Positions 19,049 to 26,294 of a stretch of 35,050 nt of DNA are shown here, piece after piece. The notes under the pieces are model-generated. The model saw only the letters and a program-made list of their open reading frames with translations, had not been told where the DNA came from and searched no databases. The stretch's first letter is position 1. Every line of letters begins with the position of its first letter. The position numbers and the translations under genes are program-made. Origin of the DNA: Candidatus Eisenbacteria bacterium (GTDB taxonomy: Bacteria; Eisenbacteria; RBG-16-71-46; JASEGR01); the NCBI GenBank assembly GCA_030017955.1, contig JASEGR010000027.1, positions 1-35,050 of the forward strand, in the 5' to 3' direction.

Positions 19049-20227
19049 GTGCGGATGAACGGCACTCCCCAAGAAAACTTTGAAAAGGATGAGATTAATC
19101 CCGTCGAGTACTTCCGTATCTTGATGAAACGGAGGCAGCTCATCGGGATGATTGTCGGTATTGCCTTCCTCGTTTCCCTTGTCTACAGCCTCTGGCTCGT
19201 CAAGACATATGATGCAACAGCGAGTATTCTTCCGCCGCAGCAGGAAGTTACTGGAGCATTCCAGCTGCCTGGCGCCATCAGCAGTCTGGGAGGAAGCTTT
19301 TTGGGAATAAAGACTCCTGCCGATTTATGGGTCGGGATCCTGAGGAGCCAGGTGATAAAAGATGCAATCATAGACCGTTTTAACTTGATGAAGGCCTTTG
19401 GAGTCGAAACCAAAGACGACGCCAGGGGCGCGCTGAACGGGATGGTTAGAGTCACCAAATCCAAGGAAGACATCATATCCATCACCGTAGTGGACACTGA
19501 TCCCAAAAGAGCGGCAGCACTTGCCAACGCTTTCGTGGAGGAGTTGGACAGAATCAACAAGAGCATTCTGACGACGTCCGGAAGGAGAATGAGAGTCTTT
19601 GTGGAAGCGAGGGTGAAGCAGGCAAGCGAGGAGCTTGCGACAGCAGAGGACGCGGTCAAAGCATTTCAGGAGAAAAACAGGGCTGTGAAACTGGATGATC
19701 AGTCCAAGGCCATCATTGAGGCCTTCGCCAATGTCAAAGGCCAGCTGATGGTGCGCGAAGTCGAACTCCAGACTCTCCTCTCATATGCAACACCGACCAA
19801 TCCTCAGGTAGAGCTTTTGAAAACGCAGGTGGAAGAGCTGAAAGAAAAGCTGAGGGAGCTCGAAGAAGGTAAAGGAAAGATCCTGAACCCGTCATCAAAA
19901 GACATCTTTATTCCGACATCCAGACTTCCGGATCTAAGCCTTCAATATGCTCGGCTTCTGAGGGACGCCAAGGTTCAGGAAACAGTCAACGGACTTCTGA
20001 CCCAGCAGTACGAGATGGCCAGAATACAGGAAGCAAAAGATAGTCCTACTGTGCAGGTGCTGGACACGGCTCAGGTGCCGGAGAGGAAGGCAGGACCGAA
20101 TAGGAAGAGAATTATTCTGGTCTCCACCTTCGCTGCCGGAGTGTTTGGCGTGTTCCTGGCTTTCTTTCTGGACTATCTCGAGAAGGTTAAAATGCAGCAG
20201 CCACGGCTGCAAGGCAAGATAGCCTAA
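19049..20227 (+). CDS. Wzz-type chain-length determinant protein
   Basis: An inner-membrane polysaccharide co-polymerase that sets glycan chain length and contacts the export channel. The Wzz domain begins at NPVEYFRILMKRRQLIGMIV, with a first membrane helix at about residues 33-53. A long periplasmic coiled-coil region follows (about 170-280, containing KEKLRELEEGKG). The C-terminal motif VPERKAGPNRKRIILVST leads into a second membrane helix near 350-372. There is no BY-kinase domain after the second helix, so no tyrosine autokinase is fused. GTG 19049 directly follows the previous stop; ATG 19055, with AGGTG close upstream, is equally plausible. The stop abuts the next gene's ATG, so the three genes form one transcript. 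Confidence 0.9.
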   Translation: MRMNGTPQENFEKDEINPVEYFRILMKRRQLIGMIVGIAFLVSLVYSLWLVKTYDATASILPPQQEVTGAFQLPGAISSLGGSFLGIKTPADLWVGILRSQVIKDAIIDRFNLMKAFGVETKDDARGALNGMVRVTKSKEDIISITVVDTDPKRAAALANAFVEELDRINKSILTTSGRRMRVFVEARVKQASEELATAEDAVKAFQEKNRAVKLDDQSKAIIEAFANVKGQLMVREVELQTLLSYATPTNPQVELLKTQVEELKEKLRELEEGKGKILNPSSKDIFIPTSRLPDLSLQYARLLRDAKVQETVNGLLTQQYEMARIQEAKDSPTVQVLDTAQVPERKAGPNRKRIILVSTFAAGVFGVFLAFFLDYLEKVKMQQPRLQGKIA

Positions 20228-21778
20228 ATGCTTTCTGAAAAGTTTCGTGACATTCTCATCCTTTGCGCAGCCGCCGTCTTCACATGGATCATGTTCGCCG
20301 CTCTTCTCCCAGGGCCGAGCTTCTCGCTCTTTTCTGACTATTGGGACTACCTTCAAATCGGAAGAGAAATCGCAGACGGCCACGGCTTCACCTCAAAATT
20401 CACCTACCCTGCGCTTCTCAAGTACGCAGAACCGGGAGACAGCACTTTTCCGGTCCTCTGGCGGGGACCTGCCTATCCATATTTCCTCGCCATTCTCTAT
20501 TCTTTTGTTGGCCACAGGGCAGGCATACTTCTTCATGTGAATGCCCTTTTCTTCGTTCTGACAATTCCTTTCATCTATCTCATCGGAAGAACTCTCTTCT
20601 CAAGAGGGGCCGGAGTAGTCGCTTCTCTTCTGTTCATGCTCTCCTCCGAAATCCTCGATGTGACCACATTAGGTTATCCGACAACGGAACTGGTGTTCTT
20701 CTTCGTGCTATCGACGTTCCTTCTTTCGGGAACGCCTTCGGCGCGCCGAGCACTGTTGAGCGGATTTTGGTTCGCACTTGGCGTTCTGACGCAGATCTCC
20801 TTCATCATTTACCTCCCCGTTCTATCCGTTTATGGGTTTTACCAGGCAGAGAAGAAGAGGGGACTGGTTCTTGCGGCTCTGCTCTCCTTCCCGGTAATCA
20901 GCTTCCTTGCCTTTCAAGCAAGGAACTGGATTGTCACTGGGAACCCTGTTTTCACAACAGCAAGCTTCCACATGAGTTTTTATCCGATCATTCCGCTGTG
21001 GAAGATTGCAAGGAGCGTAGACCCTGCAATGCAGTTTTCGGCGTCGTTCCTTTTCTCCAACTTCCTCACTGTGGTTTCACAATGCGCGATAAATTTCCAG
21101 CGATACATATGGGCCTTTCCGGGCTTCCTGGGTACATTGGGACTTTCATTCTTTATTCTATCCTTCTTCCTGAGATGGCCAAAGAATGAAACGGCACGCT
21201 TTGTCAAATTCGTTCTCGTCTCGCTTGTTGTCGGCGTTCTTGCCCTGGCTCCGTTCGTTTTCGACACGATGCTCCTCCTGCCGCTGATTCCTTTGTGCTT
21301 CATTCTTGCTTCGGGCGCATGTTTCTCTCTGCTCAAGAAACTCGGGAGGGAGGTCTTTTTCCTCAGGAACACGCTTCTGATAGTTGTTTCTCTTATGCTT
21401 CTCGCGCAGATGAGAACCGTGTCGCTCAAACTGAAACACGGGGCGCTGGACCTTGATCGGGTCTCTGTTGAGGAAGACATGAAGGCAATCGGGAGAGACC
21501 TGAAGGAGGGAGACTTGGTAATTTCCGATATCCCGGATTTCGTGGCTTGGTACACGGGAATGAGTGGACTCTGGCTCCCAGATTTCGACCAGCTTGACAA
21601 GGCCCTCTCCATGGTTCACGCAGAGGCGATATATCTTTCTCCGCAGTACGGGAAGATTCTGTCGACGTCCGGGGATTCGTGGTGGAACAGGGTCGCTTCC
21701 GGGACAAGAGTTCTGCCTGAATTTCCGGTTCGAAAGAAATTTGGGAGCGGCGGCATTCTCTTACTCAAAGGCGCATGA
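20228..21778 (+). CDS. ArnT/PMT-like multi-spanning membrane glycosyltransferase (GT-C fold)
   Basis: A 516-residue integral membrane protein with about ten or more hydrophobic helices, followed by a soluble C-terminal part (about residues 400-516). Features of the GT39/ArnT-like GT-C group are an acidic loop after the first helix (FSDYWDYLQIGREIADGHGF), RGPAYPYFLAILYSFVG, ALGVLTQISF and ARNWIVTGNPVF. Such enzymes transfer a sugar from a polyprenyl-phosphate donor on the outer face of the inner membrane (family knowledge); this donor and acceptor are unknown. The ATG at 20228 follows the stop of the Wzz-like gene with no gap, so it is cotranscribed. No Wzx or Wzy homologue is visible in the window, so a polymerase role cannot be excluded. 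Confidence 0.78.
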   Translation: MLSEKFRDILILCAAAVFTWIMFAALLPGPSFSLFSDYWDYLQIGREIADGHGFTSKFTYPALLKYAEPGDSTFPVLWRGPAYPYFLAILYSFVGHRAGILLHVNALFFVLTIPFIYLIGRTLFSRGAGVVASLLFMLSSEILDVTTLGYPTTELVFFFVLSTFLLSGTPSARRALLSGFWFALGVLTQISFIIYLPVLSVYGFYQAEKKRGLVLAALLSFPVISFLAFQARNWIVTGNPVFTTASFHMSFYPIIPLWKIARSVDPAMQFSASFLFSNFLTVVSQCAINFQRYIWAFPGFLGTLGLSFFILSFFLRWPKNETARFVKFVLVSLVVGVLALAPFVFDTMLLLPLIPLCFILASGACFSLLKKLGREVFFLRNTLLIVVSLMLLAQMRTVSLKLKHGALDLDRVSVEEDMKAIGRDLKEGDLVISDIPDFVAWYTGMSGLWLPDFDQLDKALSMVHAEAIYLSPQYGKILSTSGDSWWNRVASGTRVLPEFPVRKKFGSGGILLLKGA

Positions 21779-22118
21779 ACGCTGTCCAGCAAAGCTCCCA
21801 CCGCCATTCTTCCGTCGAACCATTTGATTATCGTATCCGGCAAGAAATGCGCAAAGAAGATGCTTGAGGCTCTGAAAAGACTGTGGAGTACAACTTTTGT
21901 CTTGACACTGGGGTGAAATCTGCTAAAAATGCCATCAAGTTTCTTGACTGTGGACTTGGTTTTGTGTCTCACCGGAAGCCTAAGGTGAGATTCCGGACAG
22001 ACTAGCAACGAATCCCCGGCTTCATTTGGCCGGAGTTTCCAGAATAGATGTAATTCTGCATCTGGGCTGGTTGCACCTGGATGTCCGGGGTTTGAAGAAT
22101 GCTTTGGGAGGAGGTGCA
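21779..22118. other. Gap before the sugar transferase, with a candidate promoter
   Basis: 340 nt without a convincing gene. A plus-strand promoter candidate, TTGACA (21902-21907) with TAAAAA after 16 nt and a TG before it, could drive the sugar transferase. The region has none of the membrane helices expected at the N-terminus of a full-length initiating transferase. Confidence 0.45.
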
Positions 22119-23135
22119 ATGCCGAAGCTCAGGGTTGAAGCACAAAGAAAATTAAGCGGGAAAAAAGCCCTCATAATACACGATGGAATCCTGAGAGTCC
22201 CTCTTCCTGATGACTTCACGAAGATTGCCCTTCCCTACAGAATAATCGGCTCAGTCAATCACAACGGCACCAGACTCAATGAATCCATACCCTTCAGATT
22301 CCCTTTCCTCGGCCCTCTTGAAGAGCTTGAGGAGATTGTGAAGAGGGAATCTGTGGATGCGATCATCCTTCCTGGGACCGGCCCCGTTGACCCGGACCTC
22401 GGCAGCGCCCTGGCGCGCTGCGGCAGTCTGGGAGTCGAACTGAGGACGCTGCCAGGGATTTACGAAGAAGCGACTGGAAAGGCATTACTCTCCCCCACCG
22501 ACCACGGATGGTTCGTTTCTCAGGTGGCCGGCACGACTGATTCGCCCCCCTACCTAGTGATCAAGAGGATTCTTGACGTAGTCTTTTCGTCAATCGCTCT
22601 CTCGGCTTTTTCCTTGCTTCTACCTTTCATCGCTGCCGGGATACGGTTGAGCTCACCCGGTAGTATTTTCATCAGGCAGGACAGGGTTGGGAAGTCAGGA
22701 AAGCTACTCAAGATGTGGAAGCTGCGCACGATGATCTGGGATGCCGAAGGTGATGGACAGCCGGTCTGGGCTCAAGCAGACGACAAGAGGGTCACTTCGT
22801 TCGGCAAGTTCTTGAGGAGGACAAAGTTGGATGAGGTGCCCCAGTTCTGGAATGTCCTCAAAGGCGAGATGAGTATCGTCGGTCCGAGACCGGAAAGACC
22901 ATACTTCGTGGAGCAGTTGGAGACATCTGTTCCTTATTATGGTTGGAGGCATTCGATAAAGCCGGGCATCACCGGCTGGGCTCAGATTCATCAAGGATAT
23001 GCATCCAGTGAGGAGGAGTCCTTCGAGAAATCCCGGTATGACCTCTTCTATCTCAAGCGAAGGGGTATCTTGATGGACTTCTTGATACTTGCAAAGACGA
23101 TCCCGGTTGTCCTAAGGGGCAAGGGTTCAAGGTAG
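22119..23135 (+). CDS. Initiating sugar transferase (undecaprenyl-phosphate sugar phosphotransferase), short form
   Basis: This protein transfers a sugar-1-phosphate from a nucleotide sugar onto undecaprenyl phosphate, starting glycan assembly. The C-terminal catalytic domain (PF02397) is complete: membrane segment in YLVIKRILDVVFSSIALSAF, FIRQDRVGKSGKLLKMWKLRTM, KFLRRTKLDEVPQFWNVLKGEMSIVGPRPERP, GITGWAQI and YDLFYLKRRG. Before it is a Rossmann-like region (KKALIIHDGI to LPG) resembling the nucleotide-binding part of WcaJ/WbaP proteins. The usual four N-terminal membrane helices are absent. I chose ATG 22119 because a strong GGGAGGAGGTG site lies just upstream. The in-frame TTG at 22026 would only add a poorly conserved extension. 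It has 338 residues and is convergent with the aminotransferase gene, 32 nt away. Confidence 0.9.
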   Translation: MPKLRVEAQRKLSGKKALIIHDGILRVPLPDDFTKIALPYRIIGSVNHNGTRLNESIPFRFPFLGPLEELEEIVKRESVDAIILPGTGPVDPDLGSALARCGSLGVELRTLPGIYEEATGKALLSPTDHGWFVSQVAGTTDSPPYLVIKRILDVVFSSIALSAFSLLLPFIAAGIRLSSPGSIFIRQDRVGKSGKLLKMWKLRTMIWDAEGDGQPVWAQADDKRVTSFGKFLRRTKLDEVPQFWNVLKGEMSIVGPRPERPYFVEQLETSVPYYGWRHSIKPGITGWAQIHQGYASSEEESFEKSRYDLFYLKRRGILMDFLILAKTIPVVLRGKGSR

Positions 23136-23167
23136 CGCTGCGTTCTTTCCCTGACCGTGTTCTCCAG

Positions 23168-24301
23168 CTAACCACCGGATTTGACCTCGCTCACTATTTC
23201 CTTCAAACTGGCTGCGACATAACTTCTCTGCTCGGGCGTAAGTTCTGGAAAAACGGGCAGCGCAAGGGATTCGATCGAGGCCTTCTCAGCCTCGGGAAAA
23301 TCCCCCTTCTTATTCTTCAAGCCCGCAAAACACTCCTGAAGGTGAAGTGGAAGCGGATAGTAGATGGCCGTGCCGATGCCTTTTTTCTTGAGTAGGTCCT
23401 TCACCTTGTCTCTTTGGGGAACTCTGACAACGTACTGGTTATAGATACAGACATTCTCATTCCGGACGACTGGGGTGGAAACCGGAGTGCCCCGGAATTC
23501 ACGGTCATAGAACATTGCATGTTCTTTTCTCTTTCTGTTCCATTCCTCAAGAGACTTGAGCTTCACTCGAAGGACAGCCGCCTGGATCGCATCAAGCCTG
23601 CTATTCGTGCCGACTATGCTGTGAAGATATTTCTCCTTCCCGCCGTGGACCCTGAGAAGTCTTATTCTCTCTGCGGCTCTGTCATCGTTCGTCACTACCA
23701 TTCCGCCGTCACCAAAACCTCCAAGATTCTTGCTCGGGAAGAACGAGGTGCAGCCGGCACTGCCGATACTCCCGGCCTTCCTTTCCGTCCCGGCGGAATC
23801 TTTCTGGCGGGCGCCCAGAGATTGGGCTGCATCTTCGATGACAGCCAGTCCCTTCCTTCTTGCGATATCCATGATGGGATCCATCCAGGCGATCTGGCCA
23901 AAGAGATGTACCGGCATTATTGCCTTCGTTCTCTTGGTGACAGCCGCCTCGACAAGCTCAGGATTCATGTTGAAACTTCCGGGCTCTATGTCGATGAAAA
24001 CAGGGGTTGCGCCGGCATTCCAGATGGTCCCGGCAGATGCGAAGAAGGAGTACGCAGAGGTTATGACCTCATCCCCTTTTCCCACTTCAAATCCCTTAAG
24101 TGCCAGAAGGAGTGCATCAGTCCCTGAGGCAACTCCGATCGCGTGCTTTGTCTGGCAGTAGCCCGCAATCTCCTTCTCGAGATTCGCAACATTCGCTCCA
24201 AGAATGAACTCCTGCGACTCGAGAACGGAATTGATGGCCTGCCCTATCTCGCTTTTCAGAGACGCGTATTGAACCTTCAAGTCAAGAAGTGGTACTTCCA
24301 T
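23168..24301 (-). CDS. DegT/DnrJ/EryC1/StrS-family sugar aminotransferase (WbpE-like)
   Basis: A PLP-dependent aminotransferase that places an amino group on a keto-sugar nucleotide. The family pattern is clear: LDLKVQYASLKSEI, GVASGTDALLLAL, the PLP-binding acidic motif VIEDAAQSLGA (D157), and the Schiff-base lysine K191 in SFFPSKNLGGFGDGGM. The C-terminal IYNQYVVRV, YYPLPLHLQ and SLALPVFPELT complete it. At 377 residues it is full length. GGAG lies 6 nt before the ATG at 24301. With the oxidoreductase and acetyltransferase upstream it matches the WbpB-WbpE-WbpD set that makes UDP-2,3-diacetamido uronic acids, in which WbpE aminates the 3-keto sugar. The set suggests that substrate but does not prove it. 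Confidence 0.9.
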   Translation of the reverse strand: MEVPLLDLKVQYASLKSEIGQAINSVLESQEFILGANVANLEKEIAGYCQTKHAIGVASGTDALLLALKGFEVGKGDEVITSAYSFFASAGTIWNAGATPVFIDIEPGSFNMNPELVEAAVTKRTKAIMPVHLFGQIAWMDPIMDIARRKGLAVIEDAAQSLGARQKDSAGTERKAGSIGSAGCTSFFPSKNLGGFGDGGMVVTNDDRAAERIRLLRVHGGKEKYLHSIVGTNSRLDAIQAAVLRVKLKSLEEWNRKRKEHAMFYDREFRGTPVSTPVVRNENVCIYNQYVVRVPQRDKVKDLLKKKGIGTAIYYPLPLHLQECFAGLKNKKGDFPEAEKASIESLALPVFPELTPEQRSYVAASLKEIVSEVKSGG

Positions 24302-24326
24302 GTTTTACTCCGGGGTTGTACTTCAC

Positions 24327-24354
24327 ACTATCCCTCTCCCGGACGGGAAAAGGA
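24327..24354. repeat. Dispersed palindromic repeat, degenerate copy H
   Basis: CCTCTCCCGGACGGGAAAAGG-like sequence, with core TCCCG-GA-CGGGA, in the gap between the acetyltransferase and aminotransferase genes. It is the most diverged member of the family. Confidence 0.4.
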
Positions 24355-24387
24355 AGTCTTGTATGCCCGATGAGATGCGCACCGCCG

Positions 24388-24419
24388 CGTGCTTGCCGCG
24401 GTCAGGGAATTCCCGTGAC
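24388..24419. repeat. GC-rich palindromic segment at the acetyltransferase stop
   Basis: The palindrome GGGAATTCCC (24405-24414) is flanked by GTCA and TGAC, which pair with one bulge. A second imperfect GC-rich hairpin (ACCGCCGCG / CCGCGGT) lies just to its left. In the minus-strand transcript these would fold directly after the acetyltransferase stop codon. Confidence 0.5.
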
Positions 24420-25162
24420 TATTGATTCTCGAGAAGCTGCTCCTTCGGAGTATCCCGCCACACGGAGGCAGGAGCCCCTTTGACTATCTTCGAAGGAGGA
24501 ACATTCTTAGTGACAACCGAGCCGGCGGCTACAACCGCGTCCTCGCCAATTACGATTCCAGGCAGCAAGGTTGAGTTTGCAGCAATTCTTCCTCCCTTTT
24601 TTACGGTTGCCCCTCTTGTGTGTTTGAATCTCTCCTGCGTCCTTCCCATGAAGTTGTCGTTTGTAGTTGTCACCATTGGAGCGACAAAAACTCTATCTTC
24701 TATGGTGGAGAAGGCTGTTATGTAGCTCCCTGTCTCGAGCTTTACATAGCTTCCGATCGTTGTCTTGTTCTCAATCGCTACGCCCCTTCCAACAATCGTT
24801 CCCTCGCCGATCGTGACGTCCTCCCTGACTGAAGCCAGGTCGGCAACAAGAACCTTCTTTCCCACCATTGCTCCACGGTAGACAACTGTGAAGCAGCCAA
24901 CAAGGCAGTCATCTCCTATGCTTGCAGGCGGAAGGGTATCCGGCACTTTCAGTGTGCTGAAAACAGCTCTCATCGGAAGTTTTCCAATGACCACATTGTC
25001 GTCAATCCGGACACGCGCGCCTATTTTCGTTCCGTTGTGGATGACAACATATGAACCTATTGTTGTGCCTTCTCCAATCTCAACGTTGTCCTCAACTATG
25101 ACACCCTTTCCAAAACTGACGCCCTTCCCAATTTTCGCACTTGGAGCTATGCAATTCTCCAC
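24419..25162 (-). CDS. Left-handed beta-helix acyltransferase (WbpD-like N-acetyltransferase)
   Basis: A 247-residue hexapeptide-repeat protein, almost entirely of repeating isoleucine/valine-rich turns (IGKGVSFGKGVIVEDNVEIGEGTTIG and onward). The catalytic section FVAPMVTTTNDNF and the closing GIVIGEDAVVAAGSVVTKNVPP resemble the WbpD/WlbB acetyltransferases, which transfer acetyl from acetyl-CoA to the 3-amino group of a UDP-sugar uronic acid. It is longer than typical WbpD (about 190 residues) because of extra N-terminal coils and a break around residues 60-75 (KLPMRAVFSTLKVPDTLPP). The GTG at 25162 has AGGAGGG just upstream. It sits between the oxidoreductase and aminotransferase genes on the same strand. 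The general class is certain; the precise substrate is inferred from neighbours. Confidence 0.85.
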   Translation of the reverse strand: MENCIAPSAKIGKGVSFGKGVIVEDNVEIGEGTTIGSYVVIHNGTKIGARVRIDDNVVIGKLPMRAVFSTLKVPDTLPPASIGDDCLVGCFTVVYRGAMVGKKVLVADLASVREDVTIGEGTIVGRGVAIENKTTIGSYVKLETGSYITAFSTIEDRVFVAPMVTTTNDNFMGRTQERFKHTRGATVKKGGRIAANSTLLPGIVIGEDAVVAAGSVVTKNVPPSKIVKGAPASVWRDTPKEQLLENQ

Positions 25163-25242
25163 AAGACCCTCCTCATTTTGAGATTCTGACCGTCTCCAAT
25201 CGGCACGGCATCAGAAACGCCGTTGATATTGAGAACGGCTCT

Positions 25243-26259
25243 TCAGTGGGACTCCAATTTCACGGGGGTTCCGCCGTTCCTGAGCGAGAGCTGGGCAGCT
25301 TCCAGCACTCTCAATACCCTCATCCCGTCTTTCCCGTCGGTCAAAGGAGTCTTTCGTTCTTTCACACACTCAAGAAAGTGCAGCGCCTCACTTCTCAGAG
25401 GCTCAACCATCCTGATCCAGGGAACATAAATGTCACCCATTCGGATAGCGATCGCTTCGCCGTAGGACGCATAACTCTCGGGCGCACCCTCGACACCCTT
25501 ATCGTATATCTTCATCTTCTCCGTGGCTTCCATGTCATCGAAAACAGCCATCTTCTTACTGCCGACAACGATGAACTCCCTTATCTTGTGAGGATCGAGC
25601 CAGCTTACATGCCCGTGACACATCTCTCCGGAGGAAAAGTAGAGGGCGAAGAAAACAACGTCTTCTATTCCTTTCTGAATATAAGATTGTCCTGTGGCGG
25701 CAACCATGACCGGATCGCGGTCGAGGAGATAGAGCATGACGGATATGTCATGCGGTGCGAGGCTCCAGAGGGCATTTTCGTTTGCCCTGACCACGCCCAG
25801 GTTCACTCTCTTTGAGCAAATGTAGAAGACTTTTCCAAGAGCACCTGATGTCGCAAGTTCCTTGAGCCGTATCACGGCCGGATGATACTTGAGCAGATGC
25901 CCGACCATGAGAATGCGGCCTTTTGATTCTGCAAGGCTTACCAGCTCCTCGCCTTCCTTGATCTTGAGAACAAACGGCTTCTCGATCAGGATATCCTTGT
26001 TGTGTTCGAGAGCTTCTTTGGCAATTGGGAAATGAGTCTCTGCACTGGATGAAATAACGACTGCATCCACTTCATCACTCGCGAGGAGTTCGCTATGATC
26101 TTTCGTGGTTCTTACGGACGGCTCAATTCTCTTCGAGGCTGCAAGGCTTTTGTCAGAGAGATCGGCTACCATCGTCAGTTTGCAGACAGGAAGCTGCGCG
26201 AATGTTCTGACGTGGTTGATGCCCCACGAACCAGCTCCGACTACACCTATTCTTATCAT
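25243..26259 (-). CDS. Gfo/Idh/MocA-family sugar-nucleotide oxidoreductase (WbpB-like)
   Basis: A 338-residue NAD(P)-dependent oxidoreductase. The N-terminal Rossmann motif is GVVGAGSWGINHV, and the family motif EKP lies at residues 93-95 (DILIEKPFVL). The C-terminal alpha/beta domain contains MVGHLLKYHPAVIRLKEL and HDISVMLYLLDRDP. In the WbpB/WlbA branch the enzyme oxidises C3 of UDP-N-acetylglucosaminuronic acid. The adjacent acetyltransferase and aminotransferase make this the likely role. WbpA, the dehydrogenase that makes the uronic acid, is not in the window. The ATG at 26259 is 35 nt after the hybrid kinase stop, so the trio may be read from the regulatory operon's transcript. Confidence 0.88.
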   Translation of the reverse strand: MIRIGVVGAGSWGINHVRTFAQLPVCKLTMVADLSDKSLAASKRIEPSVRTTKDHSELLASDEVDAVVISSSAETHFPIAKEALEHNKDILIEKPFVLKIKEGEELVSLAESKGRILMVGHLLKYHPAVIRLKELATSGALGKVFYICSKRVNLGVVRANENALWSLAPHDISVMLYLLDRDPVMVAATGQSYIQKGIEDVVFFALYFSSGEMCHGHVSWLDPHKIREFIVVGSKKMAVFDDMEATEKMKIYDKGVEGAPESYASYGEAIAIRMGDIYVPWIRMVEPLRSEALHFLECVKERKTPLTDGKDGMRVLRVLEAAQLSLRNGGTPVKLESH

Positions 26260-26294
26260 CGTGCGGTAATCCTATGCTTTCGAGGTCAATGTTG

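Noticed and set aside
20341-21189. A 282-codon frame in another phase of the membrane glycosyltransferase gene
   Set aside because: It is rich in Arg, His, Ser and Cys as expected of an out-of-frame reading, while the true frame shows clear membrane helices.
21616-22119. A 167-codon minus-strand open frame before the sugar transferase
   Set aside because: It overlaps the end of the membrane glycosyltransferase gene, has no ribosome site or recognisable domain, and its composition looks like a shadow frame.
25141-25815. A 224-codon plus-strand open frame
   Set aside because: It lies entirely opposite the well-supported oxidoreductase gene and acetyltransferase start, with no family resemblance.
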